NCBI RefSeq assembly: GCF_000687555.1
Contig: NZ_JHWJ01000009.1
Span: 62,001 to 126,000 of the forward strand
Source: [Clostridium] aerotolerans DSM 5434
GTDB taxonomy: Bacteria > Bacillota > Clostridia > Lachnospirales > Lachnospiraceae
Direction: 5' to 3'
DNA: 64,000 nt
The position numbers and the translations under genes were made by a program. The notes beneath the pieces are model-generated. The model made no database searches. It was given only the letters and a program-made list of their open reading frames with translations, and was not told the DNA's origin. This document shows, piece by piece, positions 54,582-62,464 of the stretch. The first letter of the stretch is position 1. Each line of letters opens with the position of its first letter.

Positions 54582-56438
54582 ATGGGATCTATTGTAAAAA
54601 CAAGAGTGCTGCGCATTGGCGGCATGACCTGTGTAAGCTGTCAGAATAAGATCGAAAAAAAGCTTAAGAACACGGCAGGGATTATCAGCGCAGAAGTAAG
54701 CTACAGCGAAGGAACTGCAAATGTGACGTATGACACGGATATCATTTCTTATAAGACTATTGTAGGTATTATTGAGAATCTGGATTATATGGTGCTTACG
54801 GATCAGGATAAAAAGGGAACAGATGTCAGCCGGATTACGGGAATCCTGCTCATCATAGCTGCACTTTATATGGTAATTGAAAATACCGGACTGTTAACCC
54901 TTTTGACACCAGGTCAGCTTGCAGATCAGACCATGAGCTATGGAATGCTTTTTGTCATCGGTCTTGTTACGTCGGTCCACTGCGTGGCCATGTGCGGCGG
55001 CATAAACTTATCCCAGTGCATTCCTTATACGGCAGGAGATTCTACTGAAAAAGGCCGTTTATCAGCTCTTCGGCCTACCTTTCTTTATAATCTCGGAAGA
55101 GTATTGTCCTATACCGTCATCGGTTTTGTGGTAGGAGCGTTAGGGTCTGTATTTACCTTTTCTACCACCCTGCAAGGAATTTTAAAGCTGATCGCCGGTC
55201 TTTTCATGGTGATTATGGGAATCAATATGCTTGGAATTTTCCCATGGCTGCGAAAGCTGAATCCCAGAATGCCTGGATTTTTGGCTAAAAGAGTGTATAA
55301 AGAGAAAGAAAAAAGCAACAGCCCTCTGTTTGTGGGACTCCTAAATGGCTTTATGCCCTGCGGACCCTTGCAGGCCATGCAGATTTATGCCTTATCCACA
55401 GGCAATCCCTTTTCCGGTGCTCTTTCCATGCTTTTATTCAGCCTGGGTACCGTACCATTAATGTTCGGATTAGGTGCGCTTTCAACGGTGCTTGGGAAAA
55501 AGTTTGCCGGTAAGATCATGACGGCGGGAGCGGTTCTTGTGGTAGTCCTTGGTTTGTCCATGGTGACTCAGGGCTTTAGCCTGTCTGGGGTATCCGTACC
55601 CAACCTGGCGTTTGCTCAGGAAAATGATAACGGGGATGGCCAGGAAAACCAGCCTGCCCAGAAGATAGAAGACGGCGTTCAGATCATTAACAGTACCCTA
55701 TCCTCCGGCAAATATCCCAATATAAAGGTACAGGCAGGGATTCCTGTCAAATGGATCATCGATGCGCCAAAAGGCAGCATCAATGGCTGCAACAACCGTA
55801 TGATCATCAGGGATTTCGGCATTGAGCATACCTTTCAGACCGGGGAGAATGTCATAGAATTTACTCCGGAAAAGACAGGAAAGGTCTCCTACAGCTGCTG
55901 GATGGGAATGATACGGGGAACCATATCCATTACAGAAGAGGCTCCTGACACTGGAACTATTGGGAATGAGGCAGAAAATCTCCTTGATAAGCCAGTTCCG
56001 GCAGGGGTCACGATTCCCACCGATAATGTTGCCATAGGGGAAGAATCCGTAGATGAAAATGGAAATCCCATTCAAAAGATTACCATGGAGCTGACAGATA
56101 AAGGCTTTCAGCCAGCTGCCGCAGTGGTAAAGTCTGGTCTTGACGTGGAATGGAATATCATAGACAGCACCACTGGAAATAACTATGGAACGACCATACT
56201 TGTGCCTGATTTTGCGACCCAGGTTCCTTTGGAACCGGGAGACAACCGGTTGTATTTCACACCGGCAGGAAGCTTTGATTTTTCCAACGGAGATAATACC
56301 TCTTATGGCTATATCAAGGTAGTGGATGATATAAGCAAAATGGATTTAAATGAAATCAAGAAAGAGATAGGGAGCTTTCAGACTCAGATCTGGCCCGATA
56401 CCACCTTTCAGGGGGCAGGAGGCTCCTGCTGTCAGTAG
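54582..56438 (+). CDS. HMA-TauE/SafE-cupredoxin fusion protein (copper handling)
   Basis: 618 residues in four parts. An HMA metal-binding domain (1-70, GMTCVSC with Cys17 and Cys20). A six-segment TauE/SafE or UreH-like membrane domain (about 85-335) with HCVAMCGGINLSQC and GLLNGFMPCGPLQ, paired Cys motifs within membrane helices. A cupredoxin-like extracellular domain (about 360-455) with likely ligands GCNN, EHTF and YSCWMGM. A second, ligand-poor cupredoxin-like domain (about 500-595). The tail ends GGSCCQ. It likely transports or presents copper or another soft metal. The ATG at 54582 is used, since the ATG at 54576 lies on the GGAGG binding site. Two small metal-related genes follow. 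Confidence 0.85.
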   Translation: MGSIVKTRVLRIGGMTCVSCQNKIEKKLKNTAGIISAEVSYSEGTANVTYDTDIISYKTIVGIIENLDYMVLTDQDKKGTDVSRITGILLIIAALYMVIENTGLLTLLTPGQLADQTMSYGMLFVIGLVTSVHCVAMCGGINLSQCIPYTAGDSTEKGRLSALRPTFLYNLGRVLSYTVIGFVVGALGSVFTFSTTLQGILKLIAGLFMVIMGINMLGIFPWLRKLNPRMPGFLAKRVYKEKEKSNSPLFVGLLNGFMPCGPLQAMQIYALSTGNPFSGALSMLLFSLGTVPLMFGLGALSTVLGKKFAGKIMTAGAVLVVVLGLSMVTQGFSLSGVSVPNLAFAQENDNGDGQENQPAQKIEDGVQIINSTLSSGKYPNIKVQAGIPVKWIIDAPKGSINGCNNRMIIRDFGIEHTFQTGENVIEFTPEKTGKVSYSCWMGMIRGTISITEEAPDTGTIGNEAENLLDKPVPAGVTIPTDNVAIGEESVDENGNPIQKITMELTDKGFQPAAAVVKSGLDVEWNIIDSTTGNNYGTTILVPDFATQVPLEPGDNRLYFTPAGSFDFSNGDNTSYGYIKVVDDISKMDLNEIKKEIGSFQTQIWPDTTFQGAGGSCCQ

Positions 56439-56473
56439 GCAGATCGTAAAAATCTGGGAAAGGAGCTTCGTTC

Positions 56474-56560
56474 ATGAACTTAATTTTAAGCCATTGGCAT
56501 TGTATTATACCGGCAGCCTTTTTGATTGCAGCCATGTTCTTTTTAAGGGGAAAATCGTAA
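56474..56560 (+). CDS. 28-residue single-span membrane microprotein with HWHC motif
   Basis: A short frame with a clear binding site (GGAAAGGAGCTTCGTTC before ATG), 35 bases after the fusion protein gene and 34 before the DUF2318 gene, all on one strand. The product starts MNLILSHWHCIIPAAF and has one hydrophobic segment, ending in RGKS (positive inside). His7, His9 and Cys10 at the outer end could bind a metal. I know no named family; location between two metal-handling genes suggests a helper of that system. Its brevity means it is easily missed in annotation. Confidence 0.6.
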   Translation: MNLILSHWHCIIPAAFLIAAMFFLRGKS

Positions 56561-56594
56561 ACCATAAGTAAATTCATATTCAGGAGGTTTGTAA

Positions 56595-57113
56595 ATGAAT
56601 CAGATCATTACACATAAAACTAAGATATTTTTCCGTACCATCATCATTATGGCCCTGGCCCTCATGGCCCTGACTGCCTGTTCTGCCAAGGATAAGAAGG
56701 AGAGCGGTTCTTCGGATAAGGCAGCACAGTATCAGAATGCCTCCGGAGATCTGGTAATCCCCGTAAGCGAGATCAGTGACAAAGCCAGCTTTTATCCCGT
56801 AACGGCTGATGGAACCAAAATGGAGGTTTTAGCAGTGAAGGCACCGGATGGAACCATCCGTACCGCATTTAATACGTGCCAGATCTGTTTTGGTTCAGGA
56901 AGAGGCTACTATAAACAGGAAGGTGATAAATTAGTATGTCAAAACTGCGGAAACCAGTTCTCCATGGATCTGGTAGAGGTGGAAGCAGGCGGCTGTAACC
57001 CATGGCCTATCTTTGATAAAAATAAGACTGTGACAGACGAATCCATTACCATTCCATCAGATTTCCTAAAGGAGTCAGAGCAGATATTTGCTAACTGGAA
57101 GAAATCTTATTAA
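56595..57113 (+). CDS. DUF2318 lipoprotein
   Basis: 172 residues. Lipoprotein signal with lipobox LTAC (Cys29), then a Ser/Lys linker and the DUF2318 domain: TCQICFGSGRGYYKQ, LVCQNCGNQF and GGCNPWPI. The Cys pairs make a metal or Fe-S-like site, outside the membrane. The family is known from iron and copper uptake or respiration-linked loci. ATG follows TTCAGGAGGTTTGTAA. With the HMA-TauE-cupredoxin protein and the microprotein it forms one metal cluster. Confidence 0.85.
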   Translation: MNQIITHKTKIFFRTIIIMALALMALTACSAKDKKESGSSDKAAQYQNASGDLVIPVSEISDKASFYPVTADGTKMEVLAVKAPDGTIRTAFNTCQICFGSGRGYYKQEGDKLVCQNCGNQFSMDLVEVEAGGCNPWPIFDKNKTVTDESITIPSDFLKESEQIFANWKKSY

Positions 57114-57145
57114 TCCGTAACTCTCCTGAGTCGAAAAGCTTCATC

Positions 57146-57175
57146 TTGTAAGTAGAAAGGCAGGCATGGTATACT
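57146..57175 (+). promoter_or_regulatory. Promoter of the merR-type gene, with inverted repeat downstream
   Basis: TTGTAA (57146-57151), 18-base spacer, TATACT (57170-57175). CTGTGAT (57174-57180) and ATCACAG (57195-57201) form an inverted repeat just after it, a possible autoregulatory site. Confidence 0.55.
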
Positions 57176-57220
57176 GTGATCATGCATTGGCTACATCACA
57201 GGAGAAGGAAATAATACAAC

Positions 57221-58045
57221 ATGGAGAATGAATTAGTTACAATCAGTGAAATGGCAAAGCTTCATCATCTCACCCGCCAGACCCTTATTTACTATGATCA
57301 TATCGGCTTATTAAAGCCCACATTTACCAATGATCACGGATACCGCTATTACAGCGTTTACCAGATTCCGGTATTAAGGGAGATCTGTCTGTTAAAAAAG
57401 CTTGGGGTAAAGCTTGAAGATATTAAAAAGAACATAGAATCCAGAAATTTAGAATCTGTCATCAATCTGTTGGAATTGCAGAAAAATGTCATTGATGAAC
57501 AGATGAAAGAGCTGAACCTCACAAGGATGTATTTGCAAAAGAGAATTAATTTTTATGAGGACTCCCAAAAAACTTATAAGGCGGAAACTCCTCTGCTGAA
57601 ACAGATTCCTCAAAGGCAGGTCTTGTTTGTACCGTTTGAGGAGCGGCCAGGAAAGAATGTTCTTCATCTTACGTTGATGAAGGCATGGAACAAGCTATTT
57701 GATTCCGACACCATTCCCTCCTGCGGGTTCGGCACTCTCATTCGTTATGAACAGTTCTATACTGAAGATCTCTATGAGAATTCAGGGATATTTGTGGTGC
57801 TTCCATATCCTCAGCCTGGTCTGCCAGGAGTAGAAGAGATTCCTGGAGGAACGTATCTTTGTATGTACAAATACTCCTATCCCTATGAAGAAAAGGATTT
57901 TCATTATTTGATGGAATGGGCCGAGAAGAACAATTACAGGATTATCGGGGACGCCCTGGATTTATGTCTGCTTGATACCACCTTTTATAATTCAGAGCAC
58001 AATGTAGATTATTGCTGCTTACAGATTCCGGTTGTAAAGAATTGA
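57221..58045 (+). CDS. MerR-family regulator with C-terminal effector domain
   Basis: 274 residues. MerR winged helix at the start (TISEMAKLHHLTRQTLIYYDHIGLLKP, GYRYYSVYQ), coiled coil (about 80-120), then a GyrI/BmrR-like effector-binding domain (about 130-272, KQIPQRQVLFVPFEERPG, GIFVVLPYPQPG, GGTYLCMYKYSYPY). Such regulators activate drug- or metabolite-response promoters by untwisting long spacers. Targets are unknown; neighbours on either side are the metal cluster and the UbiD operon. ATG follows CAGGAGAAGG. A terminator follows at once. Confidence 0.88.
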   Translation: MENELVTISEMAKLHHLTRQTLIYYDHIGLLKPTFTNDHGYRYYSVYQIPVLREICLLKKLGVKLEDIKKNIESRNLESVINLLELQKNVIDEQMKELNLTRMYLQKRINFYEDSQKTYKAETPLLKQIPQRQVLFVPFEERPGKNVLHLTLMKAWNKLFDSDTIPSCGFGTLIRYEQFYTEDLYENSGIFVVLPYPQPGLPGVEEIPGGTYLCMYKYSYPYEEKDFHYLMEWAEKNNYRIIGDALDLCLLDTTFYNSEHNVDYCCLQIPVVKN

Positions 58046-58053
58046 ATCGAAAC

Positions 58054-58083
58054 AAAAGGGCTGCCGTTTTGGCAGCCTTTTTT
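58054..58083 (+). terminator. Rho-independent terminator
   Basis: GGCTGCC / GGCAGCC stem with GTTTT loop, A-rich upstream and T-run downstream; serves the MerR gene and probably the convergent membrane protein gene. Confidence 0.9.
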
Positions 58084-58094
58084 CGTTGAGATTT

Positions 58095-58550
58095 TTAAAT
58101 GCGCTCAGGGTGAAGATAGCGGTACGTGATATAAGAACATTTTCCAAGGATTGATCCACAGGCAAAAAACATAAGACCTGAGGCGATGAAACTGGCGCTT
58201 GGTCCACCAATTAATCGCAGACCTTGCTTTGCGGCAATAATCAAAATATAGATAATAAGACTTAAATAGGATTCTTTGTAAATAATTTTATTATTGGAAT
58301 CCAACTGATACCGCAATGACTTCCCTCTAATACATCCAGTCAAAAGACCGGCTGTACCAAAAACCATCAAAGATAAAAGCATTTCATAAGAAAGTGTAAA
58401 ATCCTGTTTCAGGTGATCTTCCAGTAACATTCCAATGAATAACACCGGCACCAACCATAAATTGGGGAATTTTATTTCTTTTGTTTTTCCTTTTGCAATA
58501 TTTGAAATTTTTAATAAAAGTATGATAATTATAACATAGGATAGATTCAT
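58095..58550 (-). CDS. Small integral membrane protein, CcdC/DUF1453-like
   Basis: 151 residues with four hydrophobic segments, about 3-20, 40-55, 65-85 and 105-150. Charged blocks GIRGKSLRYQLDSNNKIIYKESY between segments recall the CcdC/DUF1453 family, in which an Arg-Gly pair precedes a ring of polar residues, but the identification is tentative. Function is unknown. The ATG at 58550 follows GAGGAGGTTTTAC; a longer start was rejected. It is convergent with the MerR gene. Confidence 0.6.
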   Translation of the reverse strand: MNLSYVIIIILLLKISNIAKGKTKEIKFPNLWLVPVLFIGMLLEDHLKQDFTLSYEMLLSLMVFGTAGLLTGCIRGKSLRYQLDSNNKIIYKESYLSLIIYILIIAAKQGLRLIGGPSASFIASGLMFFACGSILGKCSYITYRYLHPERI

Positions 58551-58812
58551 GTAAAACCTCCTCATAGGTAAGACCTGCATTCATTTGAAATCATCAGACA
58601 AAGCTGTGTCCTCAATTTTTTTATTATAAGCACTTTCAGGAACTCTGTAAAGTAAAAAAACAGCTGCCCTAAGTCAGCAGCAGAATTGTCTATGTTTCCG
58701 TAATATAAAATATTTTAAATATAATAAGAAAAACCCCTTGACTGTATAGCTACAATATAGCGCATAGTATCCTTAACGGCCGATGAATGAAAAAGTACAA
58801 GGAGGATTATTT

Positions 58813-60297
58813 ATGTCTAAAATTAAAGTGAATGATTTGCGTTCTGCCTTAGAGCTTCTGGAATCAATTCCAGGACAGCTGATAGAAACTGATGTGGAGG
58901 TTCATCCTCATGCTCAGTTATCCGGAGTGTATCGCCATGTTGGAGCGGGCGGTACGGTTATGCGCCCCACCCAGGAAGGTCCTGCCATGATATTTAACAA
59001 GGTAACAGGGCACGAAGATGCCAGAGTTGCCATTGGCGTCCTTGCAAGCCGCAAACGAGTGGGATATCTTCTTGATGAGGCTCCAGAGCGTCTGGGTCAT
59101 CTATTAAATGAATCTGTGAAGAACCCGGTGAAGCCAGTGGTAATCGATCAGAAGGATGCAAAATGCCAGGAAGTGGTTCATTACGCCACAGACCCTGACT
59201 TTGATATCAGAAAACTGGTGCCTGCACCTACCAATACAGAAGAGGATGCTGGACCTTACATAACCTTAGGCATGTGCTATGCCTCTGACCCGGAAACAAA
59301 GGAATCTGATGTGACCATTCACCGCCTCTGCCTTCAGAGTAAGGACGAGATTTCCATGTACTTTGTGCCAGGCTCCAGACATCTTGGGGTATTCAGGGAA
59401 AAGGCAGAAGCAGCCGGAAAGCCGCTTCCCATCTCCATCAGCATCGGTGTAGACCCTGCCATCGAAATCGCTTCCTGTTTTGAACCGCCTACAACACCTC
59501 TTGGCTTTAATGAGTTAGAGATTGCCGGAGCCATTCGAAAAGAAGGAGTAGAGCTTACCCAGTGCCTTACCATTGATGAAAAGTGCATTGCCAATGCAGA
59601 ATATGTCATTGAAGGAGAGCTTCTTCCTGGAATCCGTGTGAGAGAGGATCAAAACACCAATACCGGAAAGGCTATGCCTGAGTTCCCTGGATATACAGGA
59701 CCTGCAAACCCTGAGATTCCCATTATCAAGGTAAAGGCAGTAACCCACAGAACCAAACCAATCATGCAGACCTGTATCGGACCAAGTGAAGAGCACGTAA
59801 GCATGGCTGGTATCCCGACGGAAGCCAGTATTTTACAGATGGTAGAGAAGGCAATGCCAGGAAAGCTTTTAAATGTTTACTGTGCCTCCAGCGGCGGCGG
59901 TAAATACATGGCTGTGCTCCAGTTTTGCAAAAAGATACCAAGTGATGAAGGAAGACAACGCCAGGCAGCACTTCTTGCGTTCTCTGCATTCAGTGAATTA
60001 AAGCTGGTGGTCCTTGTAGATGAGGACGTAGACCCATTTGATATCAACGATGTTGTCTGGGCCATGAATACCCGTATGCAGGGAGATTCCGGTATTGTAT
60101 GCATTCCAGGGGTACGCTGTCATCCATTGGATCCTTCCAATGACCCGGCAAACTCTCCCTCCATCCGTGATCATGGAATTGCCTGCAAAACAATTTTCGA
60201 CTGTACCGTACCATTTGATCAAAAGCATCGGTTCCAGAGGGCAAAGTTTATGGATGTAGATCCTTCCCATTGGGTTCCGGACATGTTTAAGAAATAG
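58813..60297 (+). CDS. ubiD: UbiD-family (prenylated-FMN) decarboxylase, phenolic acid type
   Basis: 494 residues. UbiD family features: HPHAQLSGVYRHVGAGGTVMRPTQ near the N-terminus, VTIHRLCLQSKDEISMYF with prFMN/metal ligands, FVPGSRHLGVF, the Glu-rich NELEIAGAIRKEGVELTQC with the catalytic Glu-Arg-Glu-like region, and AEYVIEGELLPGIR. With UbiX and LpdD genes downstream it matches the gallate, protocatechuate or 4-hydroxybenzoate decarboxylase (LpdC) group rather than ubiquinone synthesis, which anaerobic clostridia lack. ATG at 58813 follows AAGGAGGATTATTT. Confidence 0.88.
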   Translation: MSKIKVNDLRSALELLESIPGQLIETDVEVHPHAQLSGVYRHVGAGGTVMRPTQEGPAMIFNKVTGHEDARVAIGVLASRKRVGYLLDEAPERLGHLLNESVKNPVKPVVIDQKDAKCQEVVHYATDPDFDIRKLVPAPTNTEEDAGPYITLGMCYASDPETKESDVTIHRLCLQSKDEISMYFVPGSRHLGVFREKAEAAGKPLPISISIGVDPAIEIASCFEPPTTPLGFNELEIAGAIRKEGVELTQCLTIDEKCIANAEYVIEGELLPGIRVREDQNTNTGKAMPEFPGYTGPANPEIPIIKVKAVTHRTKPIMQTCIGPSEEHVSMAGIPTEASILQMVEKAMPGKLLNVYCASSGGGKYMAVLQFCKKIPSDEGRQRQAALLAFSAFSELKLVVLVDEDVDPFDINDVVWAMNTRMQGDSGIVCIPGVRCHPLDPSNDPANSPSIRDHGIACKTIFDCTVPFDQKHRFQRAKFMDVDPSHWVPDMFKK

Positions 60298-60323
60298 AAA
60301 ATACAACATAAGAGGTGGCAAAT

Positions 60324-61052
60324 ATGCCGATTGGAGTAATCGTCAACAGCCTGGCAGTACTGACAGGGGGTGCTGCAGGCGCCTTATTGGGCAATAAAAT
60401 ACCAGAGCATCTGCGCAACAATCTGACCCTGATTTTTGGTGTGGCTTCCATGTCCATGGGAATTACGGCCATTGTAAAATTATCCTATTTACCAGCGGTG
60501 GTCTTTGCCGTTATTATTGGAACCGCCATTGGTGAGCTTGTTCATCTGGAATATGGAATCACGGTAGTAGCAAAGAAGGTACAGGCACCAATATCAAGAA
60601 TCTTTTCCGGGAAAGATTCTGGCATGAGTCAGGAAGAATTCATGCAGAAGCTTGTAAGCATTGTGGTACTGTTCTGTGCAAGCGGAACCGGTATTTTCGG
60701 AGCATTGCAGGCAGGTATGACCGGAGACCATACCATCTTGTTTTCAAAGTCAATCCTTGACTTTTTCACCGCAGCTATTTTTGCAGCCAGCCTTGGATAT
60801 ATTACCTGCACTGTCTGCGTGCCTCAGTTCGTGGTTTTGGTACTCCTCTTTTTTAGTGCCTCCATTATCATGCCCCTGACCAATAAGGAGATGCTCAGTG
60901 ATTTTACCGCCTGTGGAGGTATTTTAATGCTGGCGACCGGACTTCGTATTTCTGGTATTAAATCCTTCCCAATTGCTAACATGCTTCCTGCCATGGTCCT
61001 TGTCATGCCCTTTTCTTACTTCTGGTCCCATGTCATCATGAGCCTGTTATAA
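60324..61052 (+). CDS. DUF554 family membrane protein
   Basis: 242 residues with about seven hydrophobic segments and a long glycine-rich pattern typical of DUF554 (GVIVNSLAVLTGGAAGALLGNKIPE, EYGITVVAKKVQ, GTGIFGALQAGMTGD, MLATGLRISGIKSFPIANMLPAM). Function of the family is not established. It sits between ubiD and ubiX, so it may move the aromatic acid or phenol. The ATG at 60324 follows AGAGGTGG; a GTG at 60315 is on top of that site. Confidence 0.82.
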   Translation: MPIGVIVNSLAVLTGGAAGALLGNKIPEHLRNNLTLIFGVASMSMGITAIVKLSYLPAVVFAVIIGTAIGELVHLEYGITVVAKKVQAPISRIFSGKDSGMSQEEFMQKLVSIVVLFCASGTGIFGALQAGMTGDHTILFSKSILDFFTAAIFAASLGYITCTVCVPQFVVLVLLFFSASIIMPLTNKEMLSDFTACGGILMLATGLRISGIKSFPIANMLPAMVLVMPFSYFWSHVIMSLL

Positions 61053-61056
61053 GCCT

Positions 61057-61623
61057 ATGAATAAAAAGAGAATTGTAGTTGCAGTCAGCGGAGCAAGCGG
61101 AGCCCCTCTGGCAGCAGCCTGTATCAGACAGTTAAAGAAGTTACCGGATTATGAGATTCATCTGGTGGTCAGCAAAGGCGGGGAGGAGACCATTCTTCAC
61201 GAGCTTGATATGATGCTGGAGGAATTTAAAAAACTTGCCCATGTGTGTCATGATAATAAAAATATTGGTGCAAGCATTGCCAGTGGAACCTATGAAACAG
61301 AAGGCATGATCGTAGTCCCGTGCAGCATGAAGACGATAGCAGGAATCTGCAGCGGCTATTCCGATAATTTGCTTCTTCGGGCAGCAGATGTGACCATAAA
61401 GGAAAGAAGAAAGCTGATTCTGGTGGCAAGGGAAACGCCGCTTAGTCCCATTCATTTACGGAATATGGAGTATTTATCCAGACTTCAAAACGTGGTTATC
61501 CTGCCGCCTGTCATATCTTACTACAGTAAGCCAAAGTCCCTGGAGGACATTAATTTCCATATCGCAGGAAAGATTCTGGATGCAGCAGGAATTAAGGTGG
61601 AAGGCTTCAGACGGTGGGAATAG
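61057..61623 (+). CDS. ubiX: Flavin prenyltransferase UbiX
   Basis: 188 residues. FMN-binding loop VAVSGASGAPLAAACIRQL, VVPCSMKTIAGICSGYSDNLLLRAADVTIKERRKLILVARETPLSPIHLRNM spread over about 88-140 (FMN and dimethylallyl-phosphate pocket), and PPVISYYSKPKSLEDI at the end. It makes the prenylated FMN used by UbiD. Binding site is weak and the start is 4 bases after the DUF554 stop, implying coupled translation. Confidence 0.92.
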   Translation: MNKKRIVVAVSGASGAPLAAACIRQLKKLPDYEIHLVVSKGGEETILHELDMMLEEFKKLAHVCHDNKNIGASIASGTYETEGMIVVPCSMKTIAGICSGYSDNLLLRAADVTIKERRKLILVARETPLSPIHLRNMEYLSRLQNVVILPPVISYYSKPKSLEDINFHIAGKILDAAGIKVEGFRRWE

Positions 61624-61641
61624 AAATGAATAAGGAGTCTC

Positions 61642-62016
61642 ATGAAAACGTTTAAAAAGGTTATTAACGGTACAGAAGTTCGCTGTGATGTAAATGCCAT
61701 GGGAGATGATATCTGCGTTCTCTTATATGGAGGCGACCTTCCTCATATTGGGAGTACAGCACTTTCCGTTCCCCGTCCCAGCCTGACGGGGGAGGGGATT
61801 AGTGCCACTACCTCCATATTAAATTGCCTTGGCCATAAGGACGACGTGTTGGCCAAGCTGTTCGCGGAAAAAATAGCCGCAAAGACAAACCATGTAACGG
61901 TATGTGTCTGTGGCATCCATGTGGACCATTTGTCTTTTGAGGATCTTCAGAAGTTGTATGATGGATGCTGCCAGTTTCTGGAAGAAATTATCCATTTTTT
62001 TAATTCCAAGGAATAA
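61642..62016 (+). CDS. lpdD: LpdD-like small protein, prenylated-flavin chaperone candidate
   Basis: 124 residues. GLPHIGS-type block (GGDLPHIGSTALSVPRPSL), HVDHLSFEDLQKL and CVCGIHVDH match the LpdD domain found beside LpdC/LpdB decarboxylases in lactobacilli and enteric bacteria; the family is linked to function of the prenylated flavin, from memory. It ends the operon. ATG after AATAAGGAGTCTC. Confidence 0.8.
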   Translation: MKTFKKVINGTEVRCDVNAMGDDICVLLYGGDLPHIGSTALSVPRPSLTGEGISATTSILNCLGHKDDVLAKLFAEKIAAKTNHVTVCVCGIHVDHLSFEDLQKLYDGCCQFLEEIIHFFNSKE

Positions 62017-62190
62017 GAGCCAAAGACCAAAGCTTTGTAACAGGAAGAGATAAAACGACATATGACAGAATAAGCATATGAAAATGATAATAATAACTAT
62101 ATTTACATATTAATAAAAGCCTGTTATAATAGCGGTTACAAAAGGGTCAAATCCGAATGGATCTGCATAAGACATTGGAGGATAAGAATT

Positions 62191-62418
62191 ATGGCGAATG
62201 AGAATCACTTCTGTACCTGCAACGAGACAACATGTAAGCTGCATCCCACAAATCACGATATGGGCTGCGATCCCTGTATACGTAAGAATTTAAATAAGGG
62301 TGAGATGCCGGGCTGCTTCTTTCATTTAATTAGTGACGATACTTCTGAGCTTGAGGAATTCACCATTGACAGCTTTGTAAAGTTCTATCTGGAGAATAAA
62401 AAAACAAAAACTCAGTAA
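62191..62418 (+). CDS. Cysteine-rich small protein (DUF6485-like)
   Basis: 75 residues. The first half contains seven Cys and three His (HFCTCNETTCKLHPTNH, GCDPCIRKNL, PGCFF), a pattern for zinc or Fe-S binding; the second half is acidic. It resembles short Cys-rich DUF6485-type proteins of clostridia with no known function. ATG follows TTGGAGGATAAGAATT. Bidirectional terminator at the end. Confidence 0.7.
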   Translation: MANENHFCTCNETTCKLHPTNHDMGCDPCIRKNLNKGEMPGCFFHLISDDTSELEEFTIDSFVKFYLENKKTKTQ

Positions 62419-62420
62419 AT

Positions 62421-62458
62421 AAAAAGGAAATCCGAAGATTATCAGGATTTCCTTTTTT
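62421..62458. terminator. Bidirectional terminator
   Basis: AAAAAGGAAATCC (62421-62433) and GGATTTCCTTTTT (62445-62457) form a 13-base stem between convergent genes. Confidence 0.9.
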
Positions 62459-62464
62459 GTCTTA

